From: DTU052 sp050951725
GTDB lineage: Bacteria > Bacillota > Syntrophomonadia > Syntrophomonadales > DTU052
DNA length: 64,000 nt
NCBI GenBank assembly: GCA_050951725.1
Contig: JBMNJO010000001.1
Span: 806,001 to 870,000, forward strand
Direction of reading: 5' to 3'
Both the position numbers and the translations under genes were made by a program. Positions 42,773-52,083 of this stretch are shown piece after piece. Position 1 is the stretch's first letter. Each line of letters starts with the position of its first letter. Under the pieces are notes generated by a model. That model made no database searches. It was given only the letters and a program-made list of their open reading frames with translations, and was not told the origin of the DNA.

Positions 42773-45571
42773 CTATCCATTCAAAAGGTTAAACAGCACC
42801 TGAGCCATCTCCGCCCGTGAGGAACTGGCAACAGGTCTTATCAATCCTTCACTGCCACTAACCGCACCTGTTTCAACCAGCAGTTTCATGGCCGGTTCCG
42901 CCCAGAATGCAATCTGTCCCGCATCCCTGAAGCTACCCAGGCTCCTGCCGCTGGTTCCCGCCGGAAGCTCACCTATCACCTGCAGGGTGTTATAGAGCAT
43001 GGTAAACATCTCCTGCCGGGTGATCAGACGTTCGGGGGCAAACATGTTATTGCCGATCCCGCTGACCAGGTTCAGTTTTTTGGCGGCCGCCAGATAACCC
43101 GTATAATAGGTGGCCCCGGCATCCGCAAAGTTGGTTGTTGGATTTGGTTCCGGATTTATACCGTAGGCTCTCATCACCATTACCACATACTGGCCCCGGG
43201 TCAGCTTCTGATTGGGCCCGAAACAACCATTTCCGATTCCGCTGACTATATCCCGGGCCGCCAGGAACTTAACCGCCTTGCTGTACCAGTATCCGTCTTT
43301 GACATCCTGGAAGCCGACTTCGTTGTAAGCCACTACGTATTTCGAAAAGTGGGTAACCTCGAAATCCACCGTATTGGTGGCCGGATTGAAGGCCCCGCGA
43401 ACCGGTACCAGGTTCTGATGGTTGTCTATATAGTAAACGACAATCGATTCCTGTTTCTCACCCGGTTGGGGTGTATACGGAATGCTGACCTGGGCTTTGC
43501 CGCCTTCAAAGCTGGAAACCTCGGTATTCCCCGCCTTGACCGAGAAATCGTAAACTGGCTGGTCACCAACGACTGCCTGGGTTTGCGAAGGCAAGGAGGC
43601 CTTATCAACACTGGCTACACTGATACTGACATCTCCGGTGGCAGATGCATTGTTTATAGTCTCCACCGCTTTGTTGTCAAAGGTAATAGTGGCCAGGGGT
43701 GTCTCGACCGCTACATCCGCCTGGGTATCGTTGGCCACCTCCGCAAATGAGTTTTTCGGAATTTCCAGCTGCACCGCTTTGGCTTCCGGTGCCGCTTCGA
43801 CTTTTATGGCCACGACCGCCTTCTGACCCGCACTCTCCGCAGCTTTGGCCTGATTGGTCAGCGTGGTCATCGCCGCTGTACTTACGGGAGCAGTAGCGGT
43901 ACCGGTGGCTGTATCCAGCGTTGCGTTTGTACTGGTCGACGCGGTGGTCGTTCCTCCCGTGGTTGTAGGAGGTGTTGTAGGTGGTGGAGTTGTTGGCGGT
44001 GTCGTAGACGAGCTCCCACCACTGCCGCTACTGCTACCACCACCGCCACTGCTGACCAGACCAGCAATGGCATTGTTTACTGCCGTAGTCTTGGCAACAA
44101 CCTCGGCCTGGGTCGTTTCCGGCATCGCCAGGGCCCCCGTCAGGACCGCCCAGCTGGCTGCGGTGTACTGGGACTGCACCTTGCCAGCCGCAGCTGTCTT
44201 CGCTGCCGCCAGGTCAGCAGCCCCGGCAAATTCAAGTGCCCCCAAAGCGTTATTGATGGCTGCTGTTTTAGCAGCTATCTCATCATCAGTAGTCTCGGGC
44301 AGAGCCAGAGCAGCCGTTAAAAGCGCCCAGCTGTCTGCGGTGTAATCAGCCTGTACCTTGTTGGCGGCGGATGCTTTGGCGGCCTCGAGTCCGTTTAATC
44401 CCTCTTCCACCACCAGATAATTCGCCAAGTAATAACCTGTGCTTGCATCTTCAGATACAACCCATATATATATCTGATACCCGTCCCGGAACTCGCTCCC
44501 CGGTACCAGATATTTCTCGCCCAGGGTCCTTAAGTCCACGGCAAAAGCGAAGCGGTTGTCATCTCCAACCACCCCGGGGCCAATCCCTGGCACTAATATC
44601 CCTTCGTGGTCACCTGCTTCCATGTCCGCATGGCTGGTTATTATAACCTTAAACTCGGTGAGGACTTTATCTCCGGCATCTATACTGCCACTAACCTGCA
44701 GAATCGGATTGGAAAGCAAAACCCGGGTTCCCTCCTGCGGGGTTTCACAGTTTACCGTAATAGATGGGAGAGGGCCTCCCCCACCATCGCCTACCACAAC
44801 ATAACAGTCAGCCTCTGCATTACCATCAGCCGATGCTGCGGTAATGTAGGCAGTTCCTTCAGCAACTGCGCTTACCAGTCCCTGATAGTTGACGGTTGCC
44901 ACATCCAGGTTGTCTGATGACCAGAAAATTAGCTGGTTAGTGGCATCAGCCGGATAGATATCAGCCTCAAGCTGGCAGGTCTCTCCGACATTGAGTTCAA
45001 TCTGGTCGGCGGGCGTGTCTGTTCCAGACAGTACCAGGTAAATCGCCTCCACTAATATCGGATTTTCGTCAGGGTAACGTTCCTGCCGCAACTCCAGCAG
45101 CTGGTCGTAACCCCGGTTGTATTGTGCCCGCACATTTGAAATCTGTACCTGGTTCAATCCATAACTTGAGCTCATACAGTCTTCCAGTTCACTCTCATAC
45201 TCGGCTAACTTCATCTCAAAGTCCTCATTGCTCAAAGAGCGCAGGACACCGGCATTGCTAATGATTTCGTCCGCAACCAGCATTGCGTTGTAGTATGCAT
45301 CACTCGTTCCCTCCAGCCCCTCGATAACCTGTGATATGTTGGAGAGGTTGAGAGTATGCAATCCGTTATAGAGACGGTAGAAATCATCATTTTCCTGCAA
45401 ATATTGAGATGAGTCCTTGATGTCCTTTCCAATCAATGCCCCCAAATTCTCATAAGCGGCAAAGTGAATTCCCAGGTCACGCAGCAGATGATCAAGCTGA
45501 TTGGCATCGTAAGTAACGTTGTTTTTTCCGGTGGTTATCTTATGGAGGTATTCGAGTTCCAGATCTCTCAA
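42773..45571 (-). CDS. SLH surface protein, C-terminal part (frameshifted from upstream frame)
   Basis: This 932-aa frame lacks a signal peptide. Order: helical region (1-175), Big_2-type Ig domain (about 190-262), a beta domain, two FIVAR-like helical repeats (about 400-505), a Gly/Ser/Thr/Pro linker, a beta-rich domain, and three SLH repeats at the end (about 760-932) that bind cell-wall polysaccharide. The frame begins inside the 3' end of the next gene (45540-47585), which has the signal peptide; the two almost certainly were one protein of about 1600 aa. The shift lies at a GA repeat (45564-45569). Confidence 0.85.
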   Translation of the reverse strand: MRDLELEYLHKITTGKNNVTYDANQLDHLLRDLGIHFAAYENLGALIGKDIKDSSQYLQENDDFYRLYNGLHTLNLSNISQVIEGLEGTSDAYYNAMLVADEIISNAGVLRSLSNEDFEMKLAEYESELEDCMSSSYGLNQVQISNVRAQYNRGYDQLLELRQERYPDENPILVEAIYLVLSGTDTPADQIELNVGETCQLEADIYPADATNQLIFWSSDNLDVATVNYQGLVSAVAEGTAYITAASADGNAEADCYVVVGDGGGGPLPSITVNCETPQEGTRVLLSNPILQVSGSIDAGDKVLTEFKVIITSHADMEAGDHEGILVPGIGPGVVGDDNRFAFAVDLRTLGEKYLVPGSEFRDGYQIYIWVVSEDASTGYYLANYLVVEEGLNGLEAAKASAANKVQADYTADSWALLTAALALPETTDDEIAAKTAAINNALGALEFAGAADLAAAKTAAAGKVQSQYTAASWAVLTGALAMPETTQAEVVAKTTAVNNAIAGLVSSGGGGSSSGSGGSSSTTPPTTPPPTTPPTTTGGTTTASTSTNATLDTATGTATAPVSTAAMTTLTNQAKAAESAGQKAVVAIKVEAAPEAKAVQLEIPKNSFAEVANDTQADVAVETPLATITFDNKAVETINNASATGDVSISVASVDKASLPSQTQAVVGDQPVYDFSVKAGNTEVSSFEGGKAQVSIPYTPQPGEKQESIVVYYIDNHQNLVPVRGAFNPATNTVDFEVTHFSKYVVAYNEVGFQDVKDGYWYSKAVKFLAARDIVSGIGNGCFGPNQKLTRGQYVVMVMRAYGINPEPNPTTNFADAGATYYTGYLAAAKKLNLVSGIGNNMFAPERLITRQEMFTMLYNTLQVIGELPAGTSGRSLGSFRDAGQIAFWAEPAMKLLVETGAVSGSEGLIRPVASSSRAEMAQVLFNLLNG

Positions 45572-47585
45572 AGTCGCGCAGATCGTCGATTATATCGTCT
45601 ATGACCGCATCCTTCTGTTCCTCCGGAGCAGCAGCGATTAAACCGTTAACATATGCTTCGTCCACAATTGGTACGTTTTCCCCCTGAATCTCTGGGTTAT
45701 TAAAAGTAAAATAGGGTCTATCGCGGTAAAGGTTTTTCCGTGATGTATATGCACCATACATGAAGGCAGCACTGTTTTGCAGATTGGTGTAAAGCGAGTC
45801 GTACTCAGCTGCTCCGCTTGCCAGGTCGCTCTCGAAAACCGTAGTTTCGTCCGCAAAATCTTCCATGTTCTTCTGCACCATGGCTTGCTGGTCATGAAAC
45901 ATGGCTAACATATCATAGTCGGTTGCAAATGGTTCATAGACATAGAACCCTTCCTGATTCTCGTTGGTTAACATGATCTCCATGCTGTTCTGAATGGTTT
46001 CATAAGTAATACCATCAAAGACGTAATTATCAAGGCTTCCGCCAACATATGACGAATACGCGTCATTCAGGCCATTTACCTTTTCCGCTACACTGGTGAA
46101 ACCTTCAGAGAGTGCCTGATCGGAGATGAGGTCCTCTACCTCTTCAATATACGTTTCAAGATCCTTGATCGATTCAGTCCACTCACTTACGATCTCAGCC
46201 CCACCAGAGGCAATTGCAGCTTTGGTTTCGCTGTACGGATGATAGGAAGAGAAATAAGCCGCAGGATCAATGCGGTTGCTCAAATCAATGAGTCCGGTCG
46301 GGCCGTCTACCTCTGGCCAAACCCACAGCTCATTAAAGTATTTATCGCTCAGGCTCGGATGGTTGGTTAGTACCTGACCATCATCGTAACCAAGTATTGT
46401 GTAGGCCTGATTTTTTCGCGAAACAACCTCAGTTAGCAGGTTCTCAAATTCGGTTTTGATATTATCAGCCTCGGCCTGGACCTGAGCTCTTTTGGCTTCC
46501 CTTTCTTCATCGGTCATTTCAGGATCAGGAGCCGGAATATCATAGTTTTCTGACTCCTCACTCCACGCAAAGGTGGTATCAGCGTTTTGTTCAACGGTTG
46601 TCTTTTTTTGCTCCGTTTGCTGTTGTCTTTCATCCATTTTCGTCGCCTGCAGGTCGCGCAGGGTTTCGAGCTGGGAAGATAATTGCTCCAGCTTTCCATT
46701 AATATCTGATATTAGTGCATTGTCCGTTGTCTCCAGAATGTCAAGCATTTCCTGCATGGCCTGCAGTATTTCTGCTGCGCTTGGCTCTTCCACCAAGTCC
46801 TCATACAAGTCAACGCATCGGTCTTTGAGGAAACTGATGCAGCCTGCGATTAACTCGCTAGCCTTTTTGGCGGAAGGAGTGACGCTGGGAACCATGAGAT
46901 TATCGATAATAATATCCTTGATCAGAACCTCCGAACCGGCCTTGAAAGCGTTTCCTACCTGCTTGGCCTTAATGTCTTTCAGTTTTTCGTAAATTGCCTG
47001 ACCGGCAGCATACTCCTGTTCTATTTCCTGAATCAGTTGAAAAGCTGACTGATACTGTTCAGCATCCTTAACCTCTGGCAACAGGACCAGCAATTCTGCT
47101 CTTACATCGTTCAAGCTTTCGCCGTCCACTTGCAGATTATTGTAACCATCACCGGTAAAGTAAGCAGTCAGGTCAGGATATGTCTTGGCTCCGATCGCGT
47201 TTTCCCATGCTTCTCCCGCTGCCTTCCACCCTGATACCTCGTTTACCCAATCAACCATAGCGCTGCTTCCAGCCTCTCCGAATTGGGCCTTTCGATGACT
47301 CGGGGCAAAGGCATAGTTACGGCAAATTTGTCGCCGGTCTTCTTCGCCGAGCCTTTCCCATATTTTCATGTTAAAGGCCGGCCCGACGTTATCCGAACGA
47401 TACTGGTTTCCGTTATACTCAAAAATTACATAATACCGGAGACCATCGCCTACAGTAGAAACAACTCTAGCCGCCGGAGTTTGCATATCACCGGCTGCCA
47501 GTGCGGTGTCCGGTTTTATCAAGACCGGATTCATACTCATAAGAAACAATAGCAACCCTAACCCAATGGATATGAGCTTTCTCAC
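45540..47585 (-). CDS. Secreted surface protein, N-terminal part
   Basis: A 681-codon frame starting with GTG at 47585 (VRKLISIGLGLLLFLMSMNP) behind AAGGGGAGAG; residues 1-30 form a signal peptide ending near ALAAG. The body is mostly alpha-helical with coiled-coil parts (about 270-400, rich in Q/E/K) and no known catalytic motif. It stops at RSGTRIPP, whereas the +1 frame continues directly as the SLH protein. Alone it would be secreted without an anchor. Function is probably structural or adhesive (inference). Confidence 0.8.
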   Translation of the reverse strand: MRKLISIGLGLLLFLMSMNPVLIKPDTALAAGDMQTPAARVVSTVGDGLRYYVIFEYNGNQYRSDNVGPAFNMKIWERLGEEDRRQICRNYAFAPSHRKAQFGEAGSSAMVDWVNEVSGWKAAGEAWENAIGAKTYPDLTAYFTGDGYNNLQVDGESLNDVRAELLVLLPEVKDAEQYQSAFQLIQEIEQEYAAGQAIYEKLKDIKAKQVGNAFKAGSEVLIKDIIIDNLMVPSVTPSAKKASELIAGCISFLKDRCVDLYEDLVEEPSAAEILQAMQEMLDILETTDNALISDINGKLEQLSSQLETLRDLQATKMDERQQQTEQKKTTVEQNADTTFAWSEESENYDIPAPDPEMTDEEREAKRAQVQAEADNIKTEFENLLTEVVSRKNQAYTILGYDDGQVLTNHPSLSDKYFNELWVWPEVDGPTGLIDLSNRIDPAAYFSSYHPYSETKAAIASGGAEIVSEWTESIKDLETYIEEVEDLISDQALSEGFTSVAEKVNGLNDAYSSYVGGSLDNYVFDGITYETIQNSMEIMLTNENQEGFYVYEPFATDYDMLAMFHDQQAMVQKNMEDFADETTVFESDLASGAAEYDSLYTNLQNSAAFMYGAYTSRKNLYRDRPYFTFNNPEIQGENVPIVDEAYVNGLIAAAPEEQKDAVIDDIIDDLRDFERSGTRIPP

Positions 47586-47784
47586 AAAAAAACTCTCCCC
47601 TTTCTTGTTGCAGTCAGTCCCAACTGAAACCAAAACCTGGCCAATGTTTGATGCCAAATTATGGCGGCATATTTGTACTCTGATTTATTTCATAAGGCAT
47701 CTCCCTTTCATCCTGCTGGGTCTCTTTAGCACTATCCTAACTTCATCAATAAGAAAAGAAATCACCCGTTCAGTATGATTTATC

Positions 47785-47819
47785 AAAAAAGGCCCCTCAC
47801 CCTTTTCGGGTGAGGGGCC
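47785..47819 (-). terminator. Intrinsic terminator after the LuxR-type gene
   Basis: GGCCCCTCACCC and GGGTGAGGGGCC with a 5-nt loop, followed on the minus strand by six T. It separates the membrane LuxR gene from the surface-protein gene. The remaining 47586-47784 shows only the leader of the surface-protein gene. Confidence 0.92.
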
Positions 47820-47857
47820 CAAAAATGCCCTAGATTCCTTGGTTTTCGTTGTTTGTT

Positions 47858-49295
47858 TCAGCTAACCACTTGGTTGCCCAGCAAGGCGAATAACTGCGCT
47901 TTACTCTGGATATTGAATTTTGAGTAGATATTTTTAATGTGTGTCTTCACCGTGTTTTCACTCAGGAAGCAGCTCGCCGGCTATCATCTTATAGGTCCGA
48001 CCCCTGAGAAGCAGTTCCACGATTTCCCTTTCGCGCTCGGTAAGCTGGTCCAGCAGAGGGTTAGTCTTCACGGCCGCAATGCTTTTCTCAGGCGATTTTT
48101 CAGAAAACATGGTGAGGTATGCATGGTTATCAAGCAGCATGGAGAGTTGCTTGTGGAGCAGCGGCAGGATAATTAAGGTAATAAACACCACCGTCAGGGC
48201 GATAATCGAAGATTTTTGAGTGTTAGGGTCAATGCTGGTAATAGCATTACCAAGCACTCCACCCATCAATACCCCCAGCACATTGGCAGACAGGCCCAGG
48301 CCCAGTATACGAGCCGGATTCCGGCCAAAGTCAAGCATTTCTCCGAGGATACTCCACCAAAACAGGTCGTACACCCCGCAAGCACCCAGCATAAGGGTAT
48401 CGATAAAAAGGTAGCTGGCCGCCGAACGATCAAGAGACATAAAGGCAATAAAGGCGAAGCCCATCATCGCAATACCGACAAACAGAATGTACGAACGACT
48501 GGTTGTTGCCGGCAGATTCTTCATTATGTAAAGAGCCACTATATAGGGCACCGCCCAATACCAGCTGACCAGCCATTCATGGTGGGCAAAGACCGGGTTA
48601 ACCACCTGGTACATTAGGCCGGAGTTTATGGTAATTACAATAATAAAGAGGCATAGAAACACTAATGGTTTAAGTGGACTTATAGGTTTCGGGTCTCCAC
48701 TGGAGTCAGAACGCTCTTCTGCGAGTTCGTTTTCAGGCAGTCTGGCTGCAAAAAAGAAAGCTCCTGCCAGAAAAACTATCGACAGGCCCAGCCCCCCCAG
48801 AGCGCTAAGCCGGATGGCCACGGTGTTCAGGAGTATCATCAGGATATTGGACCAAATCAGTCCGTCGGCAATAGTATTGATACGTTGATTAGTTGGAGTA
48901 TAGGATTTGAGGCAAAACCCCCAGGCAGCGACACAACCGCCGGTAAGAAATGACATAGTCCATAGCGAGATGCTCCAGATGACTGAAGGGACCAAAAAGA
49001 ACACACTGGTTCCAACAATACACACGATAATAGAAGCGAGCATCAGCCGTTTGGCCGCTTTCAGGCTCTTGACAACAAATCCGCTGCTAATCAAACCCAG
49101 GAAATGGGCAGCAATTGACCCAAAAAGCATGGCATGCGGCGTAATATTATGACGAGCGGAAATGGCATATAAAACCTGTCCCTCGAAAGGAAACGCCAGG
49201 AGCCACGAAAAGAATAAAGAAAAAACGATAATGGACAGTATGCGCCCATCCAAGGAAGCAGGTATAAACTTTTTAAGGTCTATGTAATCTTTCAA
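47858..49295 (-). pseudogene. Membrane-spanning LuxR-family regulator, frameshifted in its HTH domain
   Basis: The first ~390 residues form about 12 hydrophobic helices resembling an MFS-like fold; the end is a LuxR/NarL HTH (LTEREREIVELLLRGRTYKMIAGEL). That frame stops at 47958, in mid-HTH. After one extra base near 47966-47973 the next frame gives FLSENTVKTHIKNIYSKFNIQSKAQLFALLGN and ends at 47858, completing a standard HTH. TTG start at 49295. Such 12-TM LuxR regulators are known in anaerobic actinobacteria and Firmicutes. The frameshift may be real or a consensus error. It lies upstream of the surface-protein gene. Confidence 0.8.
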
Positions 49296-49316
49296 GAGTT
49301 GATGTCCTCATTAATC

Positions 49317-49337
49317 AGATTGACATTTATTCAATCT
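49317..49337. promoter_or_regulatory. Dyad upstream of the LuxR-type gene
   Basis: AGATTGA and TCAATCT are separated by 7 nt, 22 nt before the TTG start. A perfect dyad of this size suits autoregulation by a LuxR dimer (inference). Confidence 0.4.
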
Positions 49338-49448
49338 TACTAATTTGACACGGTGTTTTAATTCTCCTTTAATGCATTGCCAAATTGATGCCGGCTGTTA
49401 AATGCTCACTCCGGCGGCGTTTGCAGTCATTGGACTAACCGGTATGCT

Positions 49449-49805
49449 CTAGATCAGATCCCTCCTCAGGCTCGCGGCCTCCCGGAGGTAGACATGGTTG
49501 ATTTCACTCTGAGATTTGTCGGTATTGACGTGGAGCAGTACCCGGATACACCGTGGCAGAGCCCCGGGAACCGGTATCTCCTGACTGCACATCAGGGGAA
49601 CCTGGGTCCACCCCATCATCCGTGCAGATAAAGCCGGAAATGCAGAGACAATATCAGGTGTAACCGTAAAAATGGCGCTGACTATGTCCTCCAATGCAAA
49701 ATCATTTTTCTGCATCAAGGCGGTCAGCATTTCCTGGGTGGCCTGAATAACCTCTTCGGGTGTGTCCTCGGATATGGTAATAGCACCCCTGATTCCTCTC
49801 ACCAT
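49449..49805 (-). CDS. aroH: Chorismate mutase, AroH type
   Basis: Converts chorismate to prephenate. The 118-aa protein follows the monofunctional AroH fold: VRGIRGAITISEDTPEEVIQAT at the N-terminus, FTVTPDIVSAFPALSARMMGW in the middle and IRVLLHVNTD near the end, with the conserved Arg, Glu and Cys (MCSQEIPVPGALPRCIRV). Ribosome site AGGAAG. It complements the downstream aroF-aroF-tyrA-aroA genes, although about 8.5 kb of surface-protein and peptide genes now separates them. Confidence 0.95.
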   Translation of the reverse strand: MVRGIRGAITISEDTPEEVIQATQEMLTALMQKNDFALEDIVSAIFTVTPDIVSAFPALSARMMGWTQVPLMCSQEIPVPGALPRCIRVLLHVNTDKSQSEINHVYLREAASLRRDLI

Positions 49806-49928
49806 AATTCTTCCTGCCTTTCTGCCTGCATTCGTCTGGAAGAGTCAACCAATTTATAAAGCCTGGTTTAGCCAATTTACACTTGAAATTCGCCCACCAG
49901 GCCTCATATGATCAATTATCCGTTTGGC

Positions 49929-50345
49929 TCAAGGGACCGCCCGATGGCCAAATCCTATGGCAACCTCGTCCAGGTGGAGCAACCCGATACCCATGAAGAT
50001 CGCCACACCTATATGATCCTTATAGCGGGCAATCCCGATCTTGCCCCCCACATTAAGCCCCAGAGCCTTCGGCATGATCTGGCTGATCGCTTCCCGCGTG
50101 GCACCGGCAATCGCGCCTTCATCGGGATGAGTGTCTTTAATAACCCCCTCCCGCTTGGCGGCTACAACCGCCCTTTCAACTATCTTCCCCACGGAGCTGA
50201 TGAATTCTCCCCCGTAATCAACAGCCGCCGCCCGGATTTTATCATTCATAAATTCTTTCTTCAGGTCTGATTCTTCTTGCCTGCTTGATGTAAGAGCCAT
50301 TTTGATGGCCGCCGTGGCAACCATCTTGCTTCCAACCTCATTCAT
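49929..50345 (-). CDS. hutP: HutP-family RNA-binding antiterminator-like protein
   Basis: A 138-aa protein matching HutP, the histidine-dependent antiterminator of Bacillus hut operons: AAIKMALTSSRQEE, AVDYGGEFISSVGKIVERAVVAAKREG, and GATREAISQIM. No histidine-use genes are in the window, so its RNA target is unknown; in Clostridia the protein is often encoded away from hut. The 49806-49928 gap shows no gene. Confidence 0.85.
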   Translation of the reverse strand: MNEVGSKMVATAAIKMALTSSRQEESDLKKEFMNDKIRAAAVDYGGEFISSVGKIVERAVVAAKREGVIKDTHPDEGAIAGATREAISQIMPKALGLNVGGKIGIARYKDHIGVAIFMGIGLLHLDEVAIGFGHRAVP

Positions 50346-50410
50346 AACTTAAGCCCCCCACTCCCATCACTTACTATCAGTTTAAACAACCAGTCTGTCC
50401 CTGTACAGGA

Positions 50411-50896
50411 TTACTTAACCGCAACCTTGCCCAGCATAGTTACAGCCCGTTGGGAAGTGAAGGTCATCCCGTCCTCGGGAAAAGCCAGGTTGGGGGTAAC
50501 ACTTGTGATTTTCAGGGTGATGGGTTCATTGTATTCCTGGGTGTCAATCTCAATTACATCCCCGGATGTAACATAGAGTTTTACGCGGCTCTCGGACATT
50601 CTTCCCATTTCCTGTCCGTTGACCAGTATCCGCACCTTATCCAGGGAGGTATAATCCTGCAGTTCCAGATAAAAACTTCCGGGAGAGGTCGTGCTGCAGG
50701 GGATTTCTTCAATCTCCTCCAACTCACCGGTCACTGCGGTCGGAACTGTCACCTCCTGACCCTCGAGTCTCTCACCCAGGCTTAAATAAAAGCGGATGTT
50801 ATCATTGGTCATAAGTCCCTGGACCACCACCAGGGCCACCAGCCCGAAAACCAGAAACCGAACCAACCTTTTCCCGATCTCGTCCATTATCTTCAT
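50411..50896 (-). CDS. Hypothetical single-pass membrane protein
   Basis: About 161 aa from ATG 50896 (MKIMDEIGKRLVRFL). A membrane helix (LVRFLVFGLVALVVVQGLMT) is followed by an extracellular region with a beta-rich YLELQDYTSLDKVRILVNGQE and TSGDVIEIDTQEYNEPITLKI. It has a bacterial Ig-like or pilin-like look but I cannot name a family. The start is uncertain, since no clear ribosome site is present. Confidence 0.65.
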   Translation of the reverse strand: MKIMDEIGKRLVRFLVFGLVALVVVQGLMTNDNIRFYLSLGERLEGQEVTVPTAVTGELEEIEEIPCSTTSPGSFYLELQDYTSLDKVRILVNGQEMGRMSESRVKLYVTSGDVIEIDTQEYNEPITLKITSVTPNLAFPEDGMTFTSQRAVTMLGKVAVK

Positions 50897-51010
50897 ACAA
50901 CAATCAGCCCCACTCAAAGTCTCACCACTATGTTATGACTCCAATGGCCAGATTATCCCAGTAAAAGTGGGGCAGACGGTTTGCTGTCCCAATATTGACT
51001 CTAAGGCCAG

Positions 51011-51220
51011 GCCTGCGGTAAATTCCGATGAGCGGACGTTGGGGCCGAACTGTGCAACACCCTGTGAAGGTGAAGGTGGAAAGCAGCCGAGCGACAGGAC
51101 GTCGCGAGCCCACCTCTGAGACATGGACGTCGATTTGGTGGGGTGCTGCTTTCCACCGGAACCTGAGCAGATGGTGCTGCCAGTGCAGGACCCAGGAAGC
51201 GAACGGAATTTACCGCAGGC
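51011..51220. repeat. Structured ~210-bp repeat, copy C
   Basis: Third copy, 47 kb from A and B. Ends are the 17-bp inverted repeat 51011-51027 with 51204-51220. It keeps the 13-bp inner helix and the GCGAC/GTCGC hairpin. The apical stem differs from A and B in a compensating way: CCCACC (51109-51114) pairs with GGTGGG (51137-51142) where A/B have GCCT with AGGC, while the loop TGAGACATGGACGTCGATT is unchanged. It lies between larB and the hypothetical gene. Confidence 0.85.
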
Positions 51221-51244
51221 TGCCGCCTGTGGCACCAACAAATT

Positions 51245-51994
51245 TCACCGGTTACTGCTTAGGATGGCAAAGGCGAGGGCGGCGGCGCCGAAGCCGTTGT
51301 CGATATTGACTACCCCGACCCCCGATGCACAGGAGTTAAGCATGGTAAGCAGAGCTGACAGGCCACCAAAGCTGGCACCGTAACCTACGCTGGTAGGAAC
51401 CGCAATCACCGGGCGCGAGGTCAGACCCCCGACGACACTGGCCAGTGCCCCGTCCATACCAGCCACCACTATCAGGACCTGGGCCTGATTCAGATCATTG
51501 ATTCGGTCCAACAGCCGGTGGATTCCGGCCACACCTACATCAAAAATGCGGTTGACACTGGCACCCATGATTTCGAGACAGAGCGCAGCCTCTTCCGCCA
51601 CCGGGATATCTGCTGTCCCGGCGGTAAGAACTGCCACATTGCCCCGTGCGGTAACCGGGGTGTTTACCACTGTTATCAGGCGGGAACGTTCATTATAATA
51701 GGCCCCGGGCACCAGCTCAGTTACCGCAGCATAGGTTTCAGCACTCGCCCGGGTGGCAATCACATTTTGCCCGGTCTCATTCAGCCTGGCGATGAGCTGG
51801 GCTGCCTCCCGCGGGGTCTTGCCGGGGCAGTAGATTACCTCGGGGAAGTTGTCGCGCAAGGCCCGGTGGTTGTCAAGCTTGGCAAATCCCAGGTCCTGAT
51901 ACGGCAAAACCTTTAAGGCATCCATAGCCGCATCAACTGACAGCTGCTGGTCCGCCAGTCCCTGCAGGATTGCTCTTAGCCGCTCTTTGTTCAT
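51245..51994 (-). CDS. larB: Nickel pincer cofactor biosynthesis protein LarB
   Basis: A 249-aa PurE/AIR-carboxylase-like protein; LarB carboxylates nicotinic acid adenine dinucleotide for the nickel-pincer nucleotide of lactate racemase and related enzymes. Features: ICPGKTPREAAQLIARL-like segment (VIYCPGKTPREAAQLI), VLTAGTADIPVAEEAA, VGVAGIHRLL, VVAGMDGALASVVGGL and PTSVGYGASFGGLSALL. ATG at 51994 with GGGGAG upstream. LarC and LarE are not in the window. Confidence 0.92.
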   Translation of the reverse strand: MNKERLRAILQGLADQQLSVDAAMDALKVLPYQDLGFAKLDNHRALRDNFPEVIYCPGKTPREAAQLIARLNETGQNVIATRASAETYAAVTELVPGAYYNERSRLITVVNTPVTARGNVAVLTAGTADIPVAEEAALCLEIMGASVNRIFDVGVAGIHRLLDRINDLNQAQVLIVVAGMDGALASVVGGLTSRPVIAVPTSVGYGASFGGLSALLTMLNSCASGVGVVNIDNGFGAAALAFAILSSNR

Positions 51995-52083
51995 TTCACT
52001 TCTCCCCATCAACGCAATTCGACCGCAGTCGCGGTCGAGATAGCATCGTTATTGAAATTGAGTGTTACCAAGGCTACGGCCGT

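Noticed and set aside
43854..44345. Val/Pro-rich 163-codon plus-strand frame
   Set aside because: Antisense of the Gly/Ser/Thr/Pro linker of the surface protein; low complexity explains the open frame.
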